Shown here piece after piece: positions 6,954-14,628 of a stretch of DNA of 15,268 nt; positions within the stretch are counted from its first letter, which is position 1; every line of letters starts with the position of its first letter. Source of the stretch: Nitrososphaerales archaeon TH5895. Lineage in GTDB: Archaea > Thermoproteota > Nitrososphaeria > Nitrososphaerales > Nitrososphaeraceae. Under the pieces are notes generated by a model, which saw only the letters and a program-made list of their open reading frames with translations, ran no database searches and was not told the origin of the DNA. The stretch lies in contig JAATVS010000148.1 in the NCBI GenBank assembly GCA_014523695.1, positions 1 to 15,268 on the forward strand, given 5' to 3'. A program made the position numbers and the translations under genes.

Positions 6954-7140
6954 CGATGAGACAATAAGTTCGATTTGGAGGATTTACGATCCACTAACCA
7001 TTCAGCAGAAGTAGTTAAAGGTCATAATATAATAATAGATTGGGGCAATGCCTAGATGTATAGGGTACCCCGGCCCAGTGTCCCGATAACCTATTCGCTG
7101 TATTCATTAGATGACGGTTCGGGGAGGGGTCAGTCCATTT
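6954..7140. other. Short stretch with no supported gene
   Basis: A 28-codon open piece (FDLEDLRSTNHSAEVVKGHN, about 6970-7053) may be another fragment of the decayed gene to its left. A locally GC-rich block (about 7062-7090 and 7118-7130) lies just past the end of the minus-strand gene that follows. No clear promoter or repeat was found. Confidence 0.3.
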
Positions 7141-7677
7141 TTAGACTACCGGTTCGCTACCTTCTGGAAAAGATCTTGATTCTGATGACAATGGTGATGA
7201 CGACTCCTTGCGACTGTCACCTTCCAAGAACTCTGAAAAACTATTCTCGCCATTGTAATCATGTAAGAATGACAATCCAGTAAGTTGGGGTAATGCGTCA
7301 TACATATTTGCCAGCGTTATTGTTAGCTGATGCAGTTCGCGGAGACAATCTTTTTGTAAATAGGGATTGTCTGTATTATCATTATATAAGCGCCATTGTT
7401 CTTTCTGAAGCTTTTCTAATTCACTTACCCGTTTAAAGAAAATCTCAGCTATGAACGCTGTTCGATCCTTGCGAAGATAGCCAAGCTTAGTACCTAGATT
7501 CTTTTTAATCTGTCTTTTCATGTAATAGAAATGCTCCACAGAGATTTCATCTTTTAATCTCTCTTTAATGTAGGCTATGCTCTCCTCGACGGTGAAACGC
7601 TGGACTTCACATTCCACAATTAGTTGTTTGAGGTAGTCTTTCTGGAACTGAGAAAATCGTCCACCGGAGCTTGGCAT
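7141..7677 (-). CDS. Small-terminase-like or HTH/coiled-coil protein, unknown function
   Basis: A 178-aa minus-strand protein from ATG 7677. It begins with basic/aromatic helices (FSQFQKDYLKQLIVECEVQR) and a stretch resembling a helix-turn-helix (FTVEESIAYIKERLKDEISV followed by HFYYMKRQIKKNL). A long charged helix follows (FIAEIFFKRVSELEKLQKEQ), then a helical hairpin with leucines, and a Ser/Glu-rich disordered tail from about residue 150. This order of HTH, long oligomerising helix and tail is like viral small terminase subunits, but the resemblance is structural only; no large terminase gene lies nearby. It is divergent from the metallo-beta-lactamase gene across 208 bp. Confidence 0.65.
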   Translation of the reverse strand: MPSSGGRFSQFQKDYLKQLIVECEVQRFTVEESIAYIKERLKDEISVEHFYYMKRQIKKNLGTKLGYLRKDRTAFIAEIFFKRVSELEKLQKEQWRLYNDNTDNPYLQKDCLRELHQLTITLANMYDALPQLTGLSFLHDYNGENSFSEFLEGDSRKESSSPLSSESRSFPEGSEPVV

Positions 7678-7824
7678 TGGAGTTACTACTATTAGTGAAT
7701 ACTCCTACTAATATTCTATTGTTTTCGGCGGTGGAAGTAGCTTGTGTTAGATCAGCTACCTGATGATATATTCTAATGTCTACTGCTTGCCGTTATGGCC
7801 CGAGTGCTTACCCCGAGAATGGTT

Positions 7825-7842
7825 CCTGCACTGCCTGCACTG
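7825..7842 (+). repeat. Tandem 9-bp repeat (CCTGCACTG x2)
   Basis: Two exact copies lie side by side in the gap between the divergent 178-aa and metallo-beta-lactamase-fold genes, upstream of the TTTTATTA-like promoter element (about 7848-7855). It could be a direct-repeat activator site or chance slippage. Confidence 0.25.
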
Positions 7843-7885
7843 CTAACTTTTATTACTAATGAATCACAGAATATAATGACTTATT

Positions 7886-9427
7886 ATGCTGAGTACAGAT
7901 AAGATGCTCTCTTCCGGGTCTTTGCCTCATTCTGACTCGCATATATCTGCGGAGAGTGAGCTTATGGTACGGATTAATGGAGTTCTGCCAAGTAGGACTG
8001 TATTAGGTGGTCCAGAAATATCCGAACGGAGTAAAGAAGTAGCGCGATCGGGCACATTTACAAACACTTCATGTTCACTCTTTGTAAAGGAATTCAAAAA
8101 TGATGGTAATTCAAAACAAGAAATAGCGTATCATTTACTATTTGATATAGGCGAAGGCGTTACCAAGAGTGTTCGAAAAGGTCTATCAGAAATGGAATTA
8201 GGGAATATTATATCACAGAAAAAATTTGGAAAAGTAACACCTTCTACTCCTCCCTCACCCAAGAGCGGATCTCCAATACTCGGTTCTTCTATAACTCCAA
8301 ACGAATCTTTAGTCAGAAAAGAGCTACAACAATCAATAACATATAATTTGGACGCTTTACTTATAACCCACCCACATGAAGACCATATTAAAGATCTGTC
8401 TCCACTTATCAAGGAAATGTTATCTCTGCCTAGTGAATTAATAGACAACAATAAAATCAAACTCTACTGCACAAGGGAGTGTGCAGATTATGTAAAACAA
8501 CAGGTCATGGCAGACCTTGGTAATGCTCTGGGAAGTATCGAAAGAGCAATAGACTTTAACGTAATAAAGCCTAATGAACCATTCAATATAGGACCTTTCT
8601 CGATCTTGCCTGTTTCTGCTTTTCACGGAGAAAACTGCCCAGCTGGATCGGTAATATATATTGTAAATGTCTTGGAGCGGAAGCTAATTATTGGATGGGA
8701 TTTTCTATCTTTATCTGATGTATCCGAGAATGTATTTTGGAATGCTGATTTACTCATACTAGGCACAGAGTGTTATAATCATCATCATGAAACAGGTATG
8801 ATCTCTGTAGCTGAGGCATTTAACCTTGTTAGAAGTTGGAATGCTAAGGAATGTTATTTGGTACATTATAGCGGACTCAAAGATTTTGAGGAGGCTAGCA
8901 ATCAGTGGTTTAGAGGTCCGGTTAAGGCCATGTCGTCAGATGAACTACAACAGACCATTGATTCACATTTGAGGGTTTCAGGGAGTGGAGGCAAATTTCG
9001 GATACAGGTGGCAAAAGAAGGCATGATATGGACGAGAGGTGTCGATTCTAAAGAAACATCCGAAGTAAGCTCATCAATAGGAACAAATCTTGAAATTGAA
9101 GGTTTGGAAAAGTATGTACTAAAAGTCGCAATAGATAACAATACCAATAAGCTGAATTTAGTAATTGAAGATAGGATTAACAGATATGATTTGGTATTCG
9201 AAAATCCCAGGATAGAGAAGAGTAAGGAGAATCGTAGCAGCACTATCTATGCACAAGGCGAAAAAGGGATGTTAGCAAAAGGACCTGATCTAATAATTGA
9301 AATTGCATCTGATTCCATGTTAAGAATAGACGTATTTAAAGGAAAGAAGAAAATATTTAGCGATGATATCCTGCTACGGGACAAAGATGTCAACAGGCTT
9401 AAACAATTTATTAACGAAAATTTTTAG
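7886..9427 (+). CDS. Metallo-beta-lactamase-fold hydrolase, substrate unknown
   Basis: A 513-aa protein. The metal site is clear: H162-P-H164-E-D166-H167 (the HxHxDH motif), H247 in AFHGEN, D272 in GWDFLSL and H327 in LVHYSG, in the usual order for a two-metal site. DIGEG (87-91) is the strand before it, as in RNase Z- and PhnP-like members. Residues 1-26 look unconserved, so translation may truly begin at M27 (MVRINGVLPSRT). A low-complexity Pro/Ser insert (about 115-140) precedes the motif. After about 350 a C-terminal extension of roughly 160 residues is beta-rich and Lys-rich and not part of the core fold; it may bind nucleic acid. The gene stands alone. Nuclease or phosphodiesterase activity is a guess from the fold; the fold itself is well supported. 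Confidence 0.85.
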   Translation: MLSTDKMLSSGSLPHSDSHISAESELMVRINGVLPSRTVLGGPEISERSKEVARSGTFTNTSCSLFVKEFKNDGNSKQEIAYHLLFDIGEGVTKSVRKGLSEMELGNIISQKKFGKVTPSTPPSPKSGSPILGSSITPNESLVRKELQQSITYNLDALLITHPHEDHIKDLSPLIKEMLSLPSELIDNNKIKLYCTRECADYVKQQVMADLGNALGSIERAIDFNVIKPNEPFNIGPFSILPVSAFHGENCPAGSVIYIVNVLERKLIIGWDFLSLSDVSENVFWNADLLILGTECYNHHHETGMISVAEAFNLVRSWNAKECYLVHYSGLKDFEEASNQWFRGPVKAMSSDELQQTIDSHLRVSGSGGKFRIQVAKEGMIWTRGVDSKETSEVSSSIGTNLEIEGLEKYVLKVAIDNNTNKLNLVIEDRINRYDLVFENPRIEKSKENRSSTIYAQGEKGMLAKGPDLIIEIASDSMLRIDVFKGKKKIFSDDILLRDKDVNRLKQFINENF

Positions 9428-9481
9428 CCGATACATGACCTTAAGCTAAGGCACGAACAAATACAGAATTATTACTGACAA

Positions 9482-9489
9482 TATATAAA
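9482..9489 (+). promoter_or_regulatory. Strong TATA box of the frameshifted 90-codon gene
   Basis: TATATAAA lies with its centre about 29 nt before ATG 9515, the ideal spacing for a leaderless or nearly leaderless archaeal transcript. It is the best promoter match in the window. Confidence 0.6.
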
Positions 9490-9514
9490 CGGAGACATGG
9501 GGAGATATTGTTGG

Positions 9515-9788
9515 ATGGCTCTGATGGTGACTGCGATTGGGAGAGATTATCAACTATCAACCTTTATCCATACCGTTAATTCTAAATCGGTGCTTGCAGC
9601 ATTTGAACTTCCTATTATGAATCCTTGGTCAAACACAACGTGGTCAAGCATCCTTGAATTTTGATGTTATTGCAGAAAGGACTAATAAATTTCAAATAAA
9701 TCAGCGTAGGATTGGCGAACCGTACGATTATCGATTTCAAGATTCTTTCAATCAGCTTCTGAGGGTGTCAAACAATTTTAGTTTATAG
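9515..9788 (+). pseudogene. Small gene broken by one extra T
   Basis: ATG 9515 opens MALMVTAIGRDYQLSTFIHT and reaches TGA at 9662. The run TTTT at 9659-9662 precedes it; dropping one T joins the frame to EFDVIAERTNKFQINQRRIG and on to TAG at 9786-9788, giving exactly 91 codons. Both halves look like protein, and a strong TATA box lies 26 nt upstream of the ATG, so this was, or through slippage still is, a real gene. The family is not recognised. An ATG at 9497 in the same frame is too close to the TATA box to be used. A run of four Ts is short for programmed slippage, so a mutation or sequencing error is the simple reading. Confidence 0.6.
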
Positions 9789-9847
9789 CTCCAGTCAAGT
9801 CAAATATTATTGCATGTGTTGTGTGGCAACGAACATAGAGAAATCGC

Positions 9848-10033
9848 ATGTCCCAAGTGCAGTTCAAAAAGGAAAAGAGAAGGCCGATTATACATAGGCA
9901 ACTTCGTCAACTAATTAACAACAAGTACGGTGGCAAAATAATTGTTCCAACAGCTAATGTCGTCAGCATAAATGGAAAACCAATTCGAAACCATCTGTTG
10001 AAGGGGACGCCTATCTGTTTGTATGATTTATAA
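9848..10033 (+). CDS. Small basic protein, unknown function
   Basis: A 61-aa open frame from ATG 9848, preceded by an in-frame TAG, so the start is well bounded. It is basic at its N-terminus (KKEKRRPIIHRQLRQLINNK) and then beta-like (KIIVPTANVVSINGKPIRNH). It could be a nucleic-acid-binding peptide or the surviving part of a longer gene. No SD or convincing TATA box precedes it. No family recognised. Confidence 0.35.
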   Translation: MSQVQFKKEKRRPIIHRQLRQLINNKYGGKIIVPTANVVSINGKPIRNHLLKGTPICLYDL

Positions 10034-10059
10034 TCATAATCATTGGAGAGCAGCATTCT

Positions 10060-10079
10060 GATAACTTCGCTAAGTTATC
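10060..10079. terminator. 8-bp hairpin at the end of the HTH pseudogene
   Basis: GATAACTT (10060-10067) and AAGTTATC (10072-10079) form a stem with a 4-nt loop, covering the stop codon of the minus-strand HTH gene. It may help end transcription of that gene; the small ORF on the other strand stops 27 bp before it, so it could serve both. Confidence 0.4.
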
Positions 10080-10508
10080 GATTGATCTGTTTAGTTTCAA
10101 TTCTTACTATTCTCTCCTCTAGAAGCCTAACATACATTACTGATGCTCCTTCTGCAGTGAGTCTAAATAATGCCTCATTACATTCTTTTGCCAGTTTTAG
10201 AGCTGCTAGTTTATGAAACCGTTATTTCTTTGTTATTTTCACCAGTATAAATATTCCAGCATTCTTTAAGCACATTTCTAATTCCTTCAATTGAGGTTTG
10301 ATACATAAATGGAGGGGCTTCTTTAGCTAAGCTGTTCAGATAATTATGTGATTGAGAGTAGGTACTGAATGTCTCTGCTCACGGTTGATGCATCAACTCC
10401 TAATTCCTTGGCTATTTCATGGCCTTTCATCCCCCTGGTAAGAAGTACTAAAACACTCTCTCTTCTTTCTTTTATTTGTATTCTGTTATGTGGTACAGCT
10501 CTAGACAT
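10075..10508 (-). pseudogene. HTH DNA-binding protein broken by two +1 insertions
   Basis: ATG 10508 on the minus strand begins MSRAVPHNRIQIKERRESVL and runs into a clear helix-turn-helix, MKGHEIAKELGVDASTVSRD, like the HTH of resolvases and MarR/sigma-type regulators. The frame closes at TAA soon after, but one T removed near 10357 joins it to NYLNSLAKEAPPFMYQTSIE, and one G removed from the GG near 10224 joins that to HKLAALKLAKECNEALFRLT, ending at TAA 10075. The span minus two bases is exactly 144 codons. The C-terminal part is helical and may oligomerise. A TATA-like TATATA at 10528-10534 is 20-26 nt upstream of the ATG, so the gene was once leaderless and active. Confidence 0.75.
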
Positions 10509-10907
10509 TCAATTATTGCAGTTATTGTATATATTCGCATTCGTACTGATAAATATATTGCAGATCTAAGTAAAATATTAATGCTGTGAGACTTCGTATT
10601 AGAAGTCTGCTCTCGATATTAATCTAAACACATTGATATAATATGTCTTTATGGATTACGGAAGAGTTCAATTTTTAGAGCAGAGTGAATGTCAATATCA
10701 TTTGCTACTAACGACTTTAATCTATAGAAAATGGAAAGGTGTTTAAAACGATGGTTCCAAGTTACTGCAAAATAACGGTTTTAAGTCAAGGGGTTATAGT
10801 AGGCCAGTTGTGAGACTGTCAGAATAGTGTCTGACCTACTATCACCATATTAGCAGTTTTATTCATGTGGTGTATTACTTAACCTTTTCTAAATTGGGGC
10901 TACAGTA
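10509..10907. other. Intergenic stretch with hairpins, no supported gene
   Basis: Holds the HTH gene promoter near 10528, a 7-bp hairpin (AGACTTC 10589-10595 with GAAGTCT 10602-10608) and the larger imperfect inverted repeat at 10792-10846. A 32-codon ORF at 10651-10749 (MDYGRVQFLEQSECQ) has no SD and is not convincing. Confidence 0.4.
10792..10846. repeat. Imperfect 16-bp inverted repeat with alternative internal stem
   Basis: The arms 10792-10807 and 10831-10846 pair except at two positions, with an unbroken 8-bp core ATAGTAGG/CCTACTAT. Inside the 23-bp spacer GTCAG (10818-10822) can instead pair with CTGAC (10831-10835), which competes with the long stem. It lies between the ends of nearby genes. 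It could be a terminator, a structured RNA or the inverted ends of a lost small element; the sequence does not decide. Confidence 0.4.
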
Positions 10908-11577
10908 CTACGATATGCTACTAGTGTTAGATGGTCCTCTTAATGAGAAAGAATCTAGCATATCTTGTGCTATCAGAAGGTAGTCCAGAAATCCTGATTT
11001 ATCTGCAGTAAAAGAAATGGTATATGCTCTATTGTCTCTTACGGTCCAGACGCTCATTGATTCAAAAACAGGGTGTAATGGGGAGCCTGGATCTTCGAAG
11101 GTATATATTATCTTATGGGCAGGAGTGTTCGAAGAAGATAAGTTCTGTTCAATTCGACGACATTGAAACCGGGTAGAGATTCAGCAAGATTGAGATTTCT
11201 TTCAGTTAATACATTCAATGCATTTTCCTCAGTACTCACGTTCAAAGATAAGCCTATTTTAGTCTTATTTGATATCCCAATGTCGTCAAGATCTTCTATC
11301 GATATACTAAAAAAAGGAGTGAGAGGATCGTGCTCGCTTTCTACAATTGGAACGAATTCAATTATATTTGCATTAGTAGTTGATGATCAAACGGTTTCCA
11401 ATTGGCTGGATACTCAATTCTTATTCCCATATCAGGATCTTCATAAATTAATTTCTGTACTGTTGAACAGGAATTAACGGCATCGACATTAGGAATTAAG
11501 CATATAAAATATATCAAAACCATGGATCCTGATGCGAGCAGAGAGTTATTTATAATACGTAAGGGATTTTTGTCCAT
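10908..11577 (-). pseudogene. PsbP-like secreted protein broken by two 1-nt deletions
   Basis: ATG 11577 on the minus strand gives a signal peptide (about residues 10-33, hydrophobic SMVLIYFICLIPNVDA), then the PsbP-like opening YEDPDMGIRIEYPANWKPF. The frame closes at 11362, but one base restored near 11383 joins it to FVPIVESEHDPLTPFFSISI and a second near 11127 joins it to IIYTFEDPGSPLHPVFESMS and AYTISFTADKSGFLDYLLIA, ending at TAG 10908. Adding two bases makes 224 codons exactly. This 'yed-gi-i-YP-nW' start and 'y-i-yta---yf--l--a--mi-sf' ending are typical of the PsbP-related proteins abundant in thaumarchaeal envelopes. Function outside photosystem II is unknown; likely cell-surface. 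Confidence 0.75.
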
Positions 11578-11755
11578 ATAAATAATACATACTTGAATAT
11601 GATTGCTATTTAGAGTTATTGTTAGCAACAAATTCATCCAATTAATTGTTTCAAGATTAGTCCTAGTATCGAATTTATGCTTGAAACATGGAAGGTATAT
11701 CTCAAAACGATACAATTATACAGAATTATTCAGTAGAGCTGAATATCAAAAATTC

Positions 11756-12268
11756 ATGATTCTATCGAGAAATAATGATAACTGTCTTCAAGATCATGTC
11801 AAGATTGCTCCGACAACGGCGATGCTAGTATTAACAATAATTCTAATTACCACTATCCATAATAGCAATACATCTATACCGGCTTTCGCAAGCAATAACA
11901 ATAATGGTACGGTTTTGCGAAGCTTGACGAACGGAAGTAGTTTAGAAGTTTTGTTGGCACCTTTGCCTAATACAGCTGATGAGGAGACGCAATTTAGGGT
12001 TGGATTTTTACAACCAAACAAAACTGAATTACAGGAGCATGTAGACTTTAACTTTATTGTACTTAAGAATGGTAAGGAGGTTTTTAGAGCGTCAAATCAA
12101 ACTGGGCAACCGAACGTACCACTCCATTCGATCCCAGGGACTATGGATATACCTATATTCGCATATGATTTTCAAAAGACAGGGGAATACACGATCAAGA
12201 TCCCTGTGTTTGGAATCTTGTTTAATCCAATACAACCAGAAGAGAGCGAATTCAGGATCAGATATTGA
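11756..12268 (+). CDS. Exported beta-rich protein of unknown function
   Basis: A 170-aa protein from ATG 11756, which places a normal signal sequence at the front: a short polar region, hydrophobic TTAMLVLTIILITTI (about 21-35) and a likely cut after IPAFA (about residue 46). An upstream in-frame ATG at 11603 would add 51 residues that would hide the signal, so it is rejected. A TATA-like TTATACA near 11715 suits 11756. The mature part is Asn-rich, then an immunoglobulin-like beta sandwich (FRVGFLQPNKTELQEHVDFN, GEYTIKIPVFGILFNP). It probably lies at the cell surface. No metal ligands or catalytic residues stand out. It is divergent from the PsbP-like pseudogene, sharing the 178-bp gap. Confidence 0.7.
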   Translation: MILSRNNDNCLQDHVKIAPTTAMLVLTIILITTIHNSNTSIPAFASNNNNGTVLRSLTNGSSLEVLLAPLPNTADEETQFRVGFLQPNKTELQEHVDFNFIVLKNGKEVFRASNQTGQPNVPLHSIPGTMDIPIFAYDFQKTGEYTIKIPVFGILFNPIQPEESEFRIRY

Positions 12269-12350
12269 ATAGCTCGGAAACAATAATAATACTGACTACA
12301 TTGATGGTTGTGGGATCATCGTGGATTAAAGTTCACGACAAATTTTTAAG

Positions 12351-12367
12351 TTTGACCGCAGGTCAAA
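12351..12367. promoter_or_regulatory. Inverted repeat TTTGACC-GCA-GGTCAAA, likely operator
   Basis: Perfect 7-bp arms (12351-12357, 12361-12367) around GCA, 62 bp ahead of the TATA box of the alpha/beta hydrolase gene, the distance of an upstream regulatory site. The half-site GGTCAAA also occurs in the palindrome within the ParB-methyltransferase gene, there in the opposite arrangement. A dimeric regulator is inferred. Confidence 0.45.
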
Positions 12368-12428
12368 GAACTGGATGTAGTTATCAGTCCCTAAATAGAT
12401 TAGGCCTACTACTGCTTATAGTCATAAC

Positions 12429-12436
12429 TTATAAAT
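12429..12436 (+). promoter_or_regulatory. TATA box of the alpha/beta hydrolase gene
   Basis: TTATAAAT is centred about 33 nt before TTG 12466, giving a start of transcription near 12458 and a very short leader. Confidence 0.5.
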
Positions 12437-12465
12437 GAATGCAAGTGTGAAAACTAAGATCTAGT

Positions 12466-13536
12466 TTGCAACCTAAACAAGGACTACATCAAAGTGATAA
12501 GGATTTTGTATTTAGGCTGGTAACGATAGTATTACCAGTGTCTGTTGCTATTACTCTTGCAGTGCAGCTGCTGTCGTTTGTTTTTATTTTACCTGTTATG
12601 GGACAGACTATGACTAGTCAACCTATGTTCTCAAACAACTCCATCATTTCTACTCGTGGACATTTCAATTATTCCTCGTCCGGTGAATTGATCCCGGATC
12701 ATAATAGCACAGACTATGACTACTACAAATCTATTACTGGTGACAATGTAATCGTGTGTCCTACACAAAAGGAAATTGTTATTTACATTCATGGGGCTTG
12801 GACTGATGAACGATCAGCCAATGAGCAATTTAACAGAACAGCTATTTCTTTGACCAGTAATAATTATTCAATACCTTTAACCGGTTTCAGTTGGGATTCA
12901 AACGTACCAATAAACAAGGACGGTTGGGAAACTGCAAAAATTATAGCAGAAAAGAATGGACTCAAACTTGCACAATTTGTTATTGATTTCCAAAATAAAT
13001 GCAAGGATACAGATATCAGGTTCATTGCCCATTCTCTCGGCGCAGCCGTAGTCAATAGTACTTTAACGAGCTTAAACAGTAATCAAACATGGAATGACAA
13101 GAGTAGATTAAATATAACATCAGTGCATTTACTTGGTGCAGCCATTGATAGAAGTTCAGTTGCAGCAAATACCACCTTTGGAAATGCTATCAATAGAATT
13201 GTGGGAAATTTCTATAATATACGAGATTCTGAAGACAACATGCTGCAATATGTCTATCGATATGTTGAGGGGCGCAATGCACTTGGATTATTAGGAATAT
13301 CTCATAGTATGCCCATACCTAAGAATTACTTTGAGCGACAAGTAGACTCTGAAATACCCCCTCTTCAAGACGTAGATGGCAATAGTAGACTAGACTGTTT
13401 CGATTTTTTTGTGATTTTACCAGGGGATAATCATTGTGGATATATCGGCGCTAGAGGCCTCCCCCCATTTGAGGAAATACCACGAAACGATGGTGCAATC
13501 GATATAGTAGTGCAGGACTGGCTAGATCAATCATAA
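12466..13536 (+). CDS. Exported alpha/beta hydrolase (esterase/lipase-like)
   Basis: A 356-aa protein from TTG 12466, the first in-frame start after a TGA at 12448; a TATA box 30 nt upstream supports it. A hydrophobic segment (about 19-44, IVLPVSVAITLAVQLLSFVF) is a signal peptide or anchor. The hydrolase core shows an oxyanion-loop motif H109-G-A-W, the nucleophile elbow A-H-S190-L-G-A, a likely acid in LLGAAID, and a candidate catalytic histidine H323 in GDNHCGY. The first position of the elbow is Ala instead of Gly, which occurs in several lipase subfamilies. Six potential N-x-S/T sites in the first 100 residues fit a surface-exposed protein. The substrate is not known; an ester or lipid is the family norm. 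It stands alone, with a likely operator 100 bp upstream. Confidence 0.85.
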   Translation: MQPKQGLHQSDKDFVFRLVTIVLPVSVAITLAVQLLSFVFILPVMGQTMTSQPMFSNNSIISTRGHFNYSSSGELIPDHNSTDYDYYKSITGDNVIVCPTQKEIVIYIHGAWTDERSANEQFNRTAISLTSNNYSIPLTGFSWDSNVPINKDGWETAKIIAEKNGLKLAQFVIDFQNKCKDTDIRFIAHSLGAAVVNSTLTSLNSNQTWNDKSRLNITSVHLLGAAIDRSSVAANTTFGNAINRIVGNFYNIRDSEDNMLQYVYRYVEGRNALGLLGISHSMPIPKNYFERQVDSEIPPLQDVDGNSRLDCFDFFVILPGDNHCGYIGARGLPPFEEIPRNDGAIDIVVQDWLDQS

Positions 13537-13588
13537 TTAGAGAATGATTTCGAACTAGTGACTCATTTATGGTTGTACATCCAGCTTA

Positions 13589-13606
13589 GAAATCTAGACG
13601 GATTTC
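13589..13606. terminator. Weak hairpin between convergent genes
   Basis: GAAATC (13589-13594) and GATTTC (13601-13606) flank a 6-nt loop between the end of the hydrolase gene and the end of the Met-rich gene. It could serve as a shared terminator; the stem is short and may be chance. Confidence 0.25.
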
Positions 13607-13636
13607 CTTGTTCATATATCTCAACTTGTTATAAGC

Positions 13637-14447
13637 TTAGTCTGAGATTCCTAACATTACATTTCCCCGTAAATCTAAATCATAAACTTTCTGCAACGTT
13701 GGATGAATTTGAATGTGTACTAAATCCATCATAGCTTCGGGAAGGCCCTTAGTATTCACCGCCTGTTCAAGTTGCCCAAGACTATTTTCTAGTCCAATAA
13801 GATTGATAGTTTCGTTGACAAGTGATCTGGGCCGTAATTGTGTACTAAATACGTCTTTGATATTACTGGAGAGAACCTTAGCTGTTTCATAATCTTCCGC
13901 GTTAACTAACGTTAAACTGGTTTCGGTGAACTTTGAGGTGTTTAACTGTCTATTGAATACCATGCTCCCGTTAGTAGTATTGCTGGCCATTGCCACAGAG
14001 CGAGACGGACTATTATCCATGTTCATCATCATATCCATATTCATCATATTCGACATATTTGTCATATCGTATCCTACAGCAAAAGCGCTTCCATACTTCC
14101 TTAATATATCGTCGACTATATTTGCAACAACTAAAGCAAGCGTGGTAGAATTTCGCTGCCCTCTATCATATATTTGGGCGATATCTGATGATGGAGGACT
14201 TGTTTGGGTAATATTATTTTCTAGCACCTTTATTAGTCCTGCAGCATTTCTTGCATGCACATCGGATGAATTATTATTATTGGACAAGAAGTCTGCAATT
14301 ACGAGTTGTGTTTCAGCTTTGATTTCTTCGACTAATGTAACCAGAGATGATTCGTCAGTTGTAGAAAAGTCATGTCGCTATCATGATCAGAAATACCGTC
14401 AAAACAACTACAAAAATAAGAGCTTCTTGAATCACATACACGACCAT
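13637..14447 (-). pseudogene. Membrane-anchored Met-rich protein with one +1 frameshift
   Basis: ATG 14447 (or GTG 14435, which suits a TATA-like element near 14460) gives a single membrane helix, VIQEALIFVVVLTVFLIMIA, then TGA at 14370-14372. Removing one base between 14370 and 14380 joins it to FSTTDESSLVTLVEEIKAET and to the long open frame down to 13637; the sum is exactly 270 codons. The outer part has helical segments, then a Met/Asn/Asp cluster (TNMSNMMNMDMMMNMDN, coded near 14017-14069) and a helical C-terminal half. Such clusters bind Cu(I) or similar soft metals in other proteins; metal binding here is inferred. An internal TTG at 14287 could let the part without the anchor be made, so the gene may be only partly disabled. 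Confidence 0.6.
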
Positions 14448-14628
14448 GGATTATCATAAATAAATTTGTTGATAGTTTGGCTTAATGAGAAACATACACG
14501 CAAAGGCTCCTGAGGTATAGTTCTTCCCATGTTTGTTTATTACACAGATAAGCTAAAGAACCTAGTAACTATGAATGGCATGGTAAGACTTTAGAAACCT
14601 GCATTTATCACAATGAGGCAGGACTTAT

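Noticed and set aside
10060..10079. Resemblance of the hairpin arms (ATAACTTCG) to a loxP arm
   Set aside because: Only 8 bp are symmetric, the loop is 4 nt and no spacer or recombinase fits; it is best read as a gene-end hairpin.
10369..10569. A 66-aa plus-strand frame opposite the HTH gene
   Set aside because: It is antisense to the clear helix-turn-helix coding sequence and does not look like a protein.
10651..10749. A 32-codon plus-strand ORF
   Set aside because: No SD, no well-placed TATA box and no recognisable protein features.
11163..11477. A 104-aa plus-strand frame opposite the PsbP-like gene
   Set aside because: The minus strand reads as PsbP-like protein once two single-base lesions are repaired; the plus frame is its shadow.
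11603..11755. Upstream ATG 11603 as start of the exported beta-rich protein
   Set aside because: It would bury the signal peptide 51 residues inside the protein.
13926..14459. A 177-aa plus-strand hydrophobic frame
   Set aside because: It is antisense to the Met-rich gene; its hydrophobic look is the mirror of the Met/Asn/Asp codons.
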